A DNA stretch of 64,000 nucleotides from Variovorax sp. CF313. GTDB lineage: Bacteria > Pseudomonadota > Gammaproteobacteria > Burkholderiales > Burkholderiaceae_C. Made by a program: the position numbers and the translations under genes. Positions 52,519-59,985 of the stretch are shown piece by piece. Positions within the stretch are counted from its first letter, which is position 1. Each line of letters starts with the position of its first letter. Location of the stretch: assembly GCF_000282635.1 (NCBI RefSeq), contig NZ_AKIW01000007.1, forward strand, positions 62,001-126,000. The letters are read 5' to 3'. The notes beneath the pieces were generated by a model. The model made no database searches. It saw only the letters and a program-made list of their open reading frames with translations, and was not told where the DNA came from.

Positions 52519-54219
52519 ATGACTTCCTGCGCAGCGCCTGCCGAGGCCGTCGCTCTCTCTTCGAAACCCATCGGCGCCGTACGCGCCGGGCTGGTCGCGT
52601 TTCCATTTCTCTGCCCGCTCGTGGCCGGTCCTTCGGTCCAGGCCTGGCAGTTGCTTGCCACCTGGGTCTGCCTCGCGGCGATGCTTCTGGCCATTCCTCC
52701 CGCAGTGCCGGCGCGCGGCATCTGGGCCTGGCTCGGCATCGCAACGGCGGTGGTCGTGCTTTTCTCCTCTCCATACGCCACAGCTGCTTCGTGGCTGCCC
52801 GCCATGGTGGTGCTCGCCGCCATGGCGGCGGCAGCTTGCGCGGGGGCGGGTATGGCGCGCGGCGGGGCGGCCACTTCGAGGGGGCTGGCAATGGGCTTGC
52901 TCGTTGCCGGCCTGGTCAGCGCCGTCCTCGGCCTGCTCCAGTACTACGGCCTCGCCGAGCCCTTGGGCCCCTGGACCACCTCACCCCCGATCGGCCAGGC
53001 CTACGGCAACCTGAGGCAGCGCAACCAGTTCGCCACGCTGATCAGCATGGCGCTCGTCGCGGCGCTGTGGCTCTACGCCGTGCAGGCTTCGCCGCGCAAA
53101 CGGCGCGGGCTTGTACTTGCTGCCTTGCTGTTGCTGGCAGCCCAGGCGGCATCAACCTCCCGGACGGGTTTGCTGCAACTGCTGTCGATCATTGGCGTCG
53201 CGAGTGTTATCGCCTGGAGGGAGCGCCGGAGTGTTCCTGCATCGGCCGGCCCTCGTGTTTTCAGCTTGCCGCCACCGGCCGCGATGCTGGCCGCGATTCC
53301 GCTCTATTTCGCCATCTGCTGGGTGCTGCCGCACCTGGTGGCTGGCGGCGGGGTGGAAGGAATGCTGCAGCGCCTCGAGAAGGGCGCGCCCGATGACCAC
53401 AGCCGCCTGATCCTCTGGCACAACGTGCTTGCGCTGATTGCCGAGCGTCCCTGGACGGGCTGGGGCTGGGGCGAACTGAGTTTTGCCCACTACAGCACGC
53501 TGTACCCGGGCCCGCGATTCTCCGAAATCCTGGACAACGCCCACAACCTGCCCCTGCACCTGGCCGTCGAGCTCGGCATTCCCGCGGCCGTGCTGATCTG
53601 CGGCGGCTTCGTCTGGATGGTGCTTGCCGCCAGGCCGTGGCGCGAGCGCGATCCGGCGCGCCTGATGGCCTGGGGCGTGTTGGCCATGATCGTGCTGCAC
53701 AGCCTGCTCGAGTACCCGCTTTGGTACGGGCCGTTCCAGTTGGTGTTCGGCCTGTGTCTCGGCATGCTCTGGCCGGGCCGGACGCCTGCCCGATTCCCAA
53801 AGGTGCGGGGGGTGTCTGCCTTCGCTGCGGCAGCGCTCATGGCGATCGTCGTGTACGCAGGCTGGGACTACGTCCGCATCAGCCAGATCTATATGCCGCG
53901 CAGCGAACGCCTGCCGGCGTACGAAGACGACACGCTCACCAAGCTGCGAGGTTCGTGGCTCTTCGGGCGCCAGGTGGGTTTTGCCGAACTGACGCTCACG
54001 ACGGTGACTCCTGCCAACGCGGCAGGGATGCACGCACTCGCCGAACGCACGCTGCACTTTTCACCGGAGCCGCGCGTCATCACCAAGCTGATCGAAAGCG
54101 CCGAGTTGCTTGGGCGCGAAGACGAAGCGCGGGCCCAGGCCGAGCGTTTCAGGATCGCCTTTCCCGCGGCGTTCAATCGCTGGCTCGAGGAGCCTGCGGG
54201 CGATGCGCCGGCGCCCTGA
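52519..54219 (+). CDS. PglL-type O-oligosaccharyltransferase (Wzy_C family)
   Basis: A 566-residue membrane protein with about ten to twelve helices and a large periplasmic loop. Family features are GNLRQRNQFATLISMAL, STSRTGLLQLL, WHNVLALIAERPWTGWGWG and the conserved His in LDNAHNLPLHLAVELG. A soluble tail follows with tetratricopeptide-like helices. PglL enzymes transfer undecaprenyl-linked glycans to Ser/Thr of pilins in the periplasm; related WaaL and Wzy enzymes act on LPS. The location next to minor pilin genes favours the pilin-glycosylating kind. The start at 52519 is used; a longer reading overlaps the inverted repeat upstream. Confidence 0.8.
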   Translation: MTSCAAPAEAVALSSKPIGAVRAGLVAFPFLCPLVAGPSVQAWQLLATWVCLAAMLLAIPPAVPARGIWAWLGIATAVVVLFSSPYATAASWLPAMVVLAAMAAAACAGAGMARGGAATSRGLAMGLLVAGLVSAVLGLLQYYGLAEPLGPWTTSPPIGQAYGNLRQRNQFATLISMALVAALWLYAVQASPRKRRGLVLAALLLLAAQAASTSRTGLLQLLSIIGVASVIAWRERRSVPASAGPRVFSLPPPAAMLAAIPLYFAICWVLPHLVAGGGVEGMLQRLEKGAPDDHSRLILWHNVLALIAERPWTGWGWGELSFAHYSTLYPGPRFSEILDNAHNLPLHLAVELGIPAAVLICGGFVWMVLAARPWRERDPARLMAWGVLAMIVLHSLLEYPLWYGPFQLVFGLCLGMLWPGRTPARFPKVRGVSAFAAAALMAIVVYAGWDYVRISQIYMPRSERLPAYEDDTLTKLRGSWLFGRQVGFAELTLTTVTPANAAGMHALAERTLHFSPEPRVITKLIESAELLGREDEARAQAERFRIAFPAAFNRWLEEPAGDAPAP

Positions 54220-54242
54220 ACATCGGGGACTTGCCCGGTGAC

Positions 54243-54725
54243 TTACCCCGCCACCCAGCTTCCCGACTTTCCCCCATGTTTCTCCAGCACATGCACATCG
54301 GTAATCCGCATCCCCCGATCCACCGCCTTGCACATGTCGTAGATTGTCAATAGCGCCACCTGCACCGCCGTCAGCGCTTCCATCTCCACCCCCGTCGGCC
54401 CGACGGTCTCGACGGTCGCCGTGCAGGCCACCTGAGGCGCCGCCCCCGCATCGGCGATCGCAAACGCCACCGCCACGCGCGTCAATGCCAGCGGATGGCA
54501 CAGCGGGATCAGGTCGCTCGTCTTCTTCGCCGCCTGGATGCCCGCGATGCGCGCGATGCCGAGCACGTCGCCTTTCTTGGCCGTTCCGGACTCGATCAGC
54601 GCCAGCGTCGCCGGTTGCATCTCGATGCGGCCGGTGGCCACGGCCACGCGGTGGGTGGCGGGCTTGGCGGCCACGTCGACCATGTGGGCCTGTCCCTGGG
54701 CGTCAAAATGGGTGAGAGAGCTCAT
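54243..54725 (-). CDS. moaC: Cyclic pyranopterin monophosphate synthase MoaC
   Basis: A 160-residue MoaC, the usual size. Conserved segments are [31 protein letters not shown], the [10 protein letters not shown] strand and AVDRGMRI, with the final KHGGKSGSW. It converts the GTP-derived 3',8-cyclo compound made by MoaA into cPMP in molybdenum cofactor synthesis. No other moa gene is in the window. Convergent with pglL, 23 bp apart. Confidence 0.95.
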   Translation of the reverse strand: MSSLTHFDAQGQAHMVDVAAKPATHRVAVATGRIEMQPATLALIESGTAKKGDVLGIARIAGIQAAKKTSDLIPLCHPLALTRVAVAFAIADAGAAPQVACTATVETVGPTGVEMEALTAVQVALLTIYDMCKAVDRGMRITDVHVLEKHGGKSGSWVAG

Positions 54726-54779
54726 GTGTGAACGATCGGGTTGGAGGTGCATCATACGAGCCCGAGCCACAGACGAGGA

Positions 54780-56342
54780 ATGCCGCGCTTGACTCCACGA
54801 CACCCCAGAAAAAGCCAGCTCAAGCCCGCCCTGCGGTCGCTCTGCGCTACGTTCCTGATAGCTTCACAGGTGCTGTTGCCAACATCGGCCCTGGCGCAGA
54901 TGCAGGTGCTGCCCGGCCTTGGCGACGGCGGCGAGATGACCGCCAGCGCCGAACGCCACCTCGGCGACCAGATCGCCCGCGAGCTGTACCGCGACACCGA
55001 CTACATCGACGACCCGGTGATCGCCGCCTACGTGCAGGACATCTGGCAGCGCCTGCTGGCGGCGGCCCGCGCGCGCGGCGAGCTCACGCCCGAGCTCGAC
55101 GAGCGCTTCGCCTGGACGATCCTGCTGGGCCGCGACCGCAACATCAATGCCTTCGCGCTGCCCGGCGGCTACCTGGGGCTCAACCTCGGCCTCGTCGCCG
55201 CGGTCGGCAGCCGCGACGAGCTGGCCACGGTGCTCGGGCACGAGCTTTCGCACGTCACGCAGCGCCATATCTCGCGCATCATGACCCGGCAGGGCAAGCA
55301 GATGCCGTTGATGCTCGCCGGCCTGATCCTCGGGATGATCGCGGCCGGCAAGAGCCGCAACGGCGATGCCGGCCAGGCCGTGATGATGGGCAGCCAGGCG
55401 CTCTTTGCGCAAAACCAGCTGAGCTTCTCGCGCGACATGGAGCGCGAGGCCGACCGCATCGGCTTCGGCGTGATGACACAGGCCGGCTTCGCGCCGCAGG
55501 GCGCGGCCGCGATGTTCGAGAAGCTGCAGTACGCCTCGCGCCTCAACGACAACGGCTCGTACCCCTACCTGCGCAGCCATCCGCTGACCACCGAGCGCAT
55601 CTCCGACATGCAGGGCCGCTTCCAGTTCCGCATGGACGCGGCGCCGCCGGTGCCGCTGGCGATGGACCACGCCATGATCGCCTCGCGCGCCCGCGTGCTG
55701 ACGCGTCCGGGCGTCGACGTGCTCCGGCTCTGGGTCGAATCCGCCTCCAGCGGCGAGTTCGCGAAGAGTTCACCGGCCCAGCAGGCCGGCACGCTGTACG
55801 CGGCGGCGTTGTCGGCCAGGGAAATGCGCGACTACAAGACGGCCCGCGCGATGGCCGAGCGTTTGGCCGCGCGCACGGCGGACGATCCCGCCGCGGCGAA
55901 GCAGGCGCGCTGGCTCGGTGCGGAGATCGAGCTGGCCGCGGGCGCAGCGCCGAAGGCGGCCGCGCTGCTCGATGCCAGGTCGAAGGAGCGGCCCGAGATG
56001 CTGCTCGCGGCCGAAGCCGCGGCGGCAATGCGACAGCCCGCACCGATGGTTCCCGTGCTGCGCGATTGGGTCGCCGCGAACCCGCGCGATGCGGGGGCGT
56101 GGCATGCGCTCGCCACCCTCTACGGCGCGCAGAACGACACGCTGCGCGCGGTGCGCGCCGATGCCGAGGCGAACGTGGCGATCCTCGACTACCCGGCCGC
56201 GCGCGACCGCTTCAAGGCGGCCCAGGAAATCATCCGCCAGTCCAAGGTGGTCGATCACTACGAGGCGTCGATCGTCGACACCCGCGCACGGGCCGTGGAA
56301 GTGCTGGTGAAGGAGCAGGCGGCCGAGCCGCCGCTGAAGTAG
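54780..56342 (+). CDS. M48 family metalloprotease with TPR-like region (BepA/YfgC-like)
   Basis: A 520-residue periplasmic protease. Signal peptide about residues 1-40 (ends TSALAQ); zinc motif HELSH (H154, E155, H158) and third ligand in [10 protein letters not shown]. The C-terminal half is a helical repeat region similar to the TPR domain of BepA. BepA is a chaperone-protease for LptD and other outer membrane proteins. The start at 54780 gives the signal peptide its basic N region. Confidence 0.9.
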   Translation: MPRLTPRHPRKSQLKPALRSLCATFLIASQVLLPTSALAQMQVLPGLGDGGEMTASAERHLGDQIARELYRDTDYIDDPVIAAYVQDIWQRLLAAARARGELTPELDERFAWTILLGRDRNINAFALPGGYLGLNLGLVAAVGSRDELATVLGHELSHVTQRHISRIMTRQGKQMPLMLAGLILGMIAAGKSRNGDAGQAVMMGSQALFAQNQLSFSRDMEREADRIGFGVMTQAGFAPQGAAAMFEKLQYASRLNDNGSYPYLRSHPLTTERISDMQGRFQFRMDAAPPVPLAMDHAMIASRARVLTRPGVDVLRLWVESASSGEFAKSSPAQQAGTLYAAALSAREMRDYKTARAMAERLAARTADDPAAAKQARWLGAEIELAAGAAPKAAALLDARSKERPEMLLAAEAAAAMRQPAPMVPVLRDWVAANPRDAGAWHALATLYGAQNDTLRAVRADAEANVAILDYPAARDRFKAAQEIIRQSKVVDHYEASIVDTRARAVEVLVKEQAAEPPLK

Positions 56343-56351
56343 CGGCTCCGC

Positions 56352-56708
56352 TCAGCGCCTGCCGGGTACCAGCCCGCCCAGCGCGGCCTCGATCAGCAGC
56401 CCCAGCAGCGAATACAGCAGCGAGCCGATCAGCGCGGCCAGGAAGCCGTTGACGTGGAAGCCGCCGAGCAGCCCCGACGCGGCCCAGAAAAGCAGCGCGT
56501 TGATCACGAACAGGAACAGCCCGAGCGTGATGACGGTGACTGGCAGCGTCAGCACCACCAGCACCGGCCGCACGACCATGTTGAGCAGGCCGATCACCGC
56601 GGCCGCGATCAGCGCGGAGCCGAAGCTGGCGACCTGGACGCCGCTGTAGAGATAAGCCACCGCCAGCAGCGCGACGGCGCTGAGCAGCCATTTGAGGATG
56701 ATGCGCAT
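56352..56708 (-). CDS. Phage holin family-like small membrane protein (YvlD/DUF360 type)
   Basis: A 118-residue protein with four hydrophobic helices (MRIILKWLLSAVALLAVAYL at the start; NMVVRPVLVVLTLPVTVITL in the middle). This matches the family Pfam calls phage holin 4 superfamily IV (YvlD-like). The name reflects a domain class; no phage genes are nearby. It faces the M48 gene tail to tail, 9 bp apart. Confidence 0.82.
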   Translation of the reverse strand: MRIILKWLLSAVALLAVAYLYSGVQVASFGSALIAAAVIGLLNMVVRPVLVVLTLPVTVITLGLFLFVINALLFWAASGLLGGFHVNGFLAALIGSLLYSLLGLLIEAALGGLVPGRR

Positions 56709-56743
56709 ATGGCAGGCAGGATACCCCAGGGCCTGCAAAACAA

Positions 56744-56775
56744 CGAGCCCCGATGCGTTGCCGTACCGGGGCTCG
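56744..56775 (-). terminator. Intrinsic terminator of the 57261 gene
   Basis: Nine-base arms CGAGCCCCG and CGGGGCTCG with a 14-base loop; on the minus strand it is followed by TTGTTTTG. Confidence 0.7.
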
Positions 56776-56796
56776 TCGAGGGAGTCTCGTCCTGCC

Positions 56797-57261
56797 TTAC
56801 TCGGCCAGCTCGTTCGCCAGCACCAGCAATGCACCCATGCCCATCACGGCGCCGGGAAAGGCCCAACCCGATTGATGGGCCGGTGTCTGCTCCGGCGTCA
56901 CCGGTTCCAGGTCGACGCCGATCTTCGGGCGGCGCGCATCGACCACGTGGACGGCCGAATGCTCGCGCTTGAGCTGTGCCGTCAGTTCGGCCAGCGGGCC
57001 CTTGGCCAGCACCGGCGTCACCTGGCCGCCATTGCGCTCCAGCAGCGGCAGCATCTGCGCCTGCACCTTGCTGAACCACTTGGCGCGCCAGTTCTCGCGC
57101 GCGCTGTGGCTCACCCACTTGCTGATGCGATGCGTCATGCGCGGCGCACAGGCCACCAGCACCCAATGGCGTGCCACGACGCTGTTCGCGTCCGGCGCAA
57201 GTTCGGCGAACTGCTCACAGGCGTAGGTGACGTCGTCGACATAAAGAATGACCTTTTCCAT
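56797..57261 (-). CDS. Conserved hypothetical protein, 154 aa
   Basis: A 154-residue soluble protein beginning MEKVILYVDDVTYACEQFAE. The alternation of hydrophobic strands (VILYVDD, HWVLVACAP, SAVHVVDARRPKIG) suggests a small alpha/beta fold like a universal stress protein, but no ATP-binding motif is visible. A C-terminal hydrophobic patch (GAVMGMGALLVLANELAE) may be a short anchor. The function is unknown. A strong hairpin terminator follows. Confidence 0.7.
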   Translation of the reverse strand: MEKVILYVDDVTYACEQFAELAPDANSVVARHWVLVACAPRMTHRISKWVSHSARENWRAKWFSKVQAQMLPLLERNGGQVTPVLAKGPLAELTAQLKREHSAVHVVDARRPKIGVDLEPVTPEQTPAHQSGWAFPGAVMGMGALLVLANELAE

Positions 57262-57339
57262 GGGTGCTCCTTCAGGTAGTTAGAGTGACAGAGACTGGTT
57301 CGGACACGAAGTTCGGGGCAGGGAAGCGACCACCGGCGT

Positions 57340-58089
57340 TCAGCCGGCCGTCACTGCCTGTTCTTCGGACTTGTTGCGGGCATGCCGCGCGGCCACCCAC
57401 TTGCCGATCGCCAGCACCAGCAGCGCACCGGCCACGCCGGCGGCGTACTTGACCACGTCGGTCTGCGGCACCTTCGGCACCCAGGTCCAGGCGGCGCTGT
57501 TCGCCAGCGCGGGGTCGGACACGGCCATCGTGCCGGCGATCCAGCCCAGCAGCATGCCGCCCAGCGTGATGATCATCGGGAAGCGGTCCATCAGCTTGAT
57601 GACCAGCTGGCTGCCCCAGACGATGATCGGGATGCTCACGAGCAAGCCGAAGATCACGAGCGGCATCTGGTGGCTGTCGCCTGCACCTTGCGCGGCGCCT
57701 GCAATGGCGATGACGTTGTCGACGCTCATCACGAGGTCGGCCACGATCACGGTCTTGACCGCGCCCCAGAGCTTGTCGCTGCCGGTGATGTTGCCGTGTG
57801 CGTCGTCATGATCGGGGGCCAGCAGCTTCACGCCGATCCACAGCAGCAGGATCGCGCCCACCAGCTTCAGGAACGGAATGGCCAGCAGGGTCAGCGCGAA
57901 GAAGATCAGGACCACGCGCAGCACGATGGCGCCGGCGGTACCCCACAGGATGCCCTTGGTGCGTTGGGCCGGCGGCAGCTTGCGGCAGGCCAGCGCGATG
58001 ACGACGGCGTTGTCGCCGCCCAGCAGGATGTCGATCATGATGATCTGACCGACCGCGACCCAGAACTCCGGGGTCATGAACATTTCCAT
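57340..58089 (-). CDS. TerC family manganese-linked membrane protein under riboswitch control
   Basis: A 249-residue TerC protein with about seven helices. The signature acidic segments are DILLGGDNAVVIALACR and VADLVMSVDNVIAIAGAA. Proteins of this family behind yybP-ykoY RNA elements are Mn2+ exporters or help metallation of secreted enzymes. The start at 58089 follows an AGAGGA site; a longer reading to 58437 would run through the riboswitch and is rejected. It shares only the domain with the TerC gene at 28964, not its regulation. Confidence 0.9.
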   Translation of the reverse strand: MEMFMTPEFWVAVGQIIMIDILLGGDNAVVIALACRKLPPAQRTKGILWGTAGAIVLRVVLIFFALTLLAIPFLKLVGAILLLWIGVKLLAPDHDDAHGNITGSDKLWGAVKTVIVADLVMSVDNVIAIAGAAQGAGDSHQMPLVIFGLLVSIPIIVWGSQLVIKLMDRFPMIITLGGMLLGWIAGTMAVSDPALANSAAWTWVPKVPQTDVVKYAAGVAGALLVLAIGKWVAARHARNKSEEQAVTAG

Positions 58090-58268
58090 AGATTCCTCTT
58101 TTGTCTTCGCGCCCCTGTCTCTCCCTTCAGAGGCGACGACGGAGGCGCATGCAGATGCGTTTCGATTCATCCCATGCAGGGAAGGTCGAAAGCGAGGAAT
58201 GAAGGCCGGGTGACACCGGGGGCTCCAGAGACTGGCGACGCTTCGACCAAACCTGCACAGGTTCAAAT

Positions 58269-58400
58269 CGAAGGTCTCGCTCGACAGCGCTGCGTGCGAG
58301 TGCACGTACGTTGTCCGACAGGCCGGAAGTGTTTTGCTTCGTATTGACGACCTGACGATTCGCGCTGCGGTGGACAGCGGTCGGGAGCTACTCCCCTTCG
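58269..58400 (-). promoter_or_regulatory. yybP-ykoY manganese riboswitch
   Basis: On the minus strand CGAAGG and CCTTCG pair as stem P1. The first junction loop reads GGGGAGTAGC (plus 58387-58396) and the second GAGACC (plus 58273-58278), the two conserved Mn2+-binding elements of this class. It precedes a TerC gene, the commonest partner. Mn2+ binding would be expected to open expression of the transporter. Confidence 0.85.
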
Positions 58401-58407
58401 TGGGGGA

Positions 58408-58437
58408 ATTAGAGCATCGAAGTTCGCGGCGGCGCAA
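58408..58437 (-). promoter_or_regulatory. Putative promoter of the riboswitch-terC transcript
   Basis: Minus-strand TTGCGC (58437-58432) and TCTAAT (58413-58408), 18 bp apart, placing transcription just before the riboswitch aptamer. Confidence 0.45.
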
Positions 58438-58585
58438 TCGAAAGTTTTCAGGGATTTAAAGAGAACTGCTTCAAGAGGCGCATGAACATTGGTGGCGACG
58501 CTCTTGTTTTGGTAGCAATCTTGTCCCTTCGCCGCTTCGGGACATTGCCGGACTATGATCGCCGTCCGCTGCTTTTTCATGCCCC

Positions 58586-59059
58586 ATGGCCGCCATACAC
58601 ATCACCGACATCGAGGCCGCCATCAACCACTGGCGAGAGAAGACGCCGTCGCCCGATGGCGTCACGCTCGGCCCTGAATTGCGCGCGCTGGCCGAGGTCT
58701 ACGCGCTCATGGTCTTCCATCACGAGGACGAGGTCGACGAGCTCGGTTTCCCGCCCAAGGCCTGGGCCGCGTGGATGGCCTGGTACGAGAGCACGCCCGA
58801 CACGCCCTGCATCGCGATCTGCTCGACCAGCCAGGGCGACGACGAATGCAAGGGCTGCGGCCGCAGCTTCGACGAGGTGCAGCACTGGCCCGCCATGACG
58901 CCCGTCGAGAAGCGCGCCACGTGGCGCCGCATCACGATGGAAGATTCCGCCTGGCGCTTCAACCGCTATGCCGAACGCGCACGCGAGGCCGAGCCCCCGC
59001 CGCCATCCGCGGCCGAGCCCGAATTCGACCCCGACGACGAGAAGAACTGGGCGCCCTGA
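58586..59059 (+). CDS. DUF3717-DUF1289 domain protein
   Basis: A 157-residue protein joining two small domains. DUF3717 spans about residues 3-65 (IHITDIEAAINHWREKTP is characteristic) and DUF1289 follows with TPCIAICSTSQGDDECKGC and GRSFDEVQHW; its four cysteines look like a metal site. The C-terminal tail is acidic (PEFDPDDEKNWAP). Both domains are of unknown function. It is followed after 2 bp by the DUF2007 gene, so they form an operon. Confidence 0.85.
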   Translation: MAAIHITDIEAAINHWREKTPSPDGVTLGPELRALAEVYALMVFHHEDEVDELGFPPKAWAAWMAWYESTPDTPCIAICSTSQGDDECKGCGRSFDEVQHWPAMTPVEKRATWRRITMEDSAWRFNRYAERAREAEPPPPSAAEPEFDPDDEKNWAP

Positions 59060-59061
59060 CC

Positions 59062-59367
59062 ATGCGCCGCCTCGCGCAAGCCCCCAACCTCGCGATCGCG
59101 GCCGTGTGGGTGCACGCCTTGCGCGAAGAGGGCGTGGCCGCCACCGTGCAGCGCGAGTTCCTCGGGGCGGTGATGGGCCAGCTGCCGCCCGACCAGTGCC
59201 TGCCCGAGATCTGGATCGACGACGAAACCCAGTTCGACCTGGCCAGGCGCCTGCTGCATGAACTGCAGCACCGCCCGCAGCGCAGCTGGCGGTGCGCGTG
59301 CGGCGAGCAGGTCGAAGGCGGCTTCGAGCAGTGCTGGCAGTGCGGCGCGATGATGCCGGCGGCTTAG
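59062..59367 (+). CDS. DUF2007 putative signal-transducing protein with zinc ribbon
   Basis: A 101-residue protein. DUF2007 (about residues 5-70) has AAVWVHALREEGVAATVQ and LPEIWIDDETQFDLARRLL; the C terminus carries two Cys pairs (WRCACGEQ and QCWQCGAMM) that form a zinc ribbon. DUF2007 folds like GlnB-type proteins and is thought to bind partners or ligands, but no role has been shown. It is convergent with yaeQ. Confidence 0.85.
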   Translation: MRRLAQAPNLAIAAVWVHALREEGVAATVQREFLGAVMGQLPPDQCLPEIWIDDETQFDLARRLLHELQHRPQRSWRCACGEQVEGGFEQCWQCGAMMPAA

Positions 59368-59377
59368 CCGTGCGGGC

Positions 59378-59938
59378 CTACTTCCACTTGAGCAACTCGA
59401 CGTCGATGCTGTTCACCCCGTCGCCCAGCGTCAGCGTGTTTTCCTGGATCGTCGCCTGCAGCTGCATGCTGCGCTGCGCCAGCGCGGCCAGCGCCTGCGA
59501 GGCATTCGTCGGCACGCGATAGACCTTCAGGTTCTGCGGCCGCGTGAGCTTGTTCTCGATGCCGCGCCACCAGATCTCGGCCGCGTGGTTGAAGCAGTAG
59601 ACGATCACCTCGTCCGCCTTGCCGCAGGCCTTGATGATGGGCTTGTCCTCCGGCTGGCCGACCTCGATCCAGATCTTCACTTCGCCCGTGAAGTCGCGCA
59701 GCCAGACGTCGGGCTCGTCGACGTTCGACAAACCGGCGCCGAAGGCCAGCGTGCCGTCGCCGTTGCACACGTCCTGCAGCTGGTGTGCGTTGAGCGCGAG
59801 CGCGACGAGCCGGATCATCATGCGTTCGTCGGTCTCGCTGGGGTGGCGCGCCAGGGTCAGCGCATGGTCGGCGTAGTAGCCGTGGTCGATGTCGGCCACC
59901 GCGAGGGTGGCCTTGAAGATGGTGGATTTGAGGGCCAT
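59378..59938 (-). CDS. yaeQ: YaeQ family protein
   Basis: A 186-residue YaeQ protein (MALKSTIFKATLAVADIDHG at the start; IWIEVGQPEDKPIIKA at the centre). The family has a PD-(D/E)xK nuclease-like fold with the Glu-x-Gly-Gln segment visible, though no nuclease activity has been established. In E. coli it suppresses haemolysin defects of an rfaH mutant. It stands alone on the minus strand. Confidence 0.93.
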   Translation of the reverse strand: MALKSTIFKATLAVADIDHGYYADHALTLARHPSETDERMMIRLVALALNAHQLQDVCNGDGTLAFGAGLSNVDEPDVWLRDFTGEVKIWIEVGQPEDKPIIKACGKADEVIVYCFNHAAEIWWRGIENKLTRPQNLKVYRVPTNASQALAALAQRSMQLQATIQENTLTLGDGVNSIDVELLKWK

Positions 59939-59985
59939 GGGTGCGCGAGTGTATTAGTTGAGCCCGATCGCGCACCCGCCGTGCG

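Larger units (their letters stand above)
58090..58585. other. 496-bp gene-free region with riboswitch and two divergent promoters
   Basis: On the minus strand it holds a candidate promoter (58408-58437), the yybP-ykoY aptamer (58269-58400), then about 180 nt of expression platform with a 6-bp hairpin (AACCTG / CAGGTT, 58250-58263). The remaining 140 bp lead to the plus-strand DUF3717 gene. No coding frame was supported. Confidence 0.8.

Noticed and set aside
56352-56708. Prophage remnant, because of a holin-family name
   Set aside because: The family is a chromosomal YvlD-like membrane protein and no other phage gene is near.
57340-58437. Extension of the TerC protein to 365 residues
   Set aside because: The extension would translate the riboswitch; the ATG at 58089 has a good ribosome binding site and the family N terminus.
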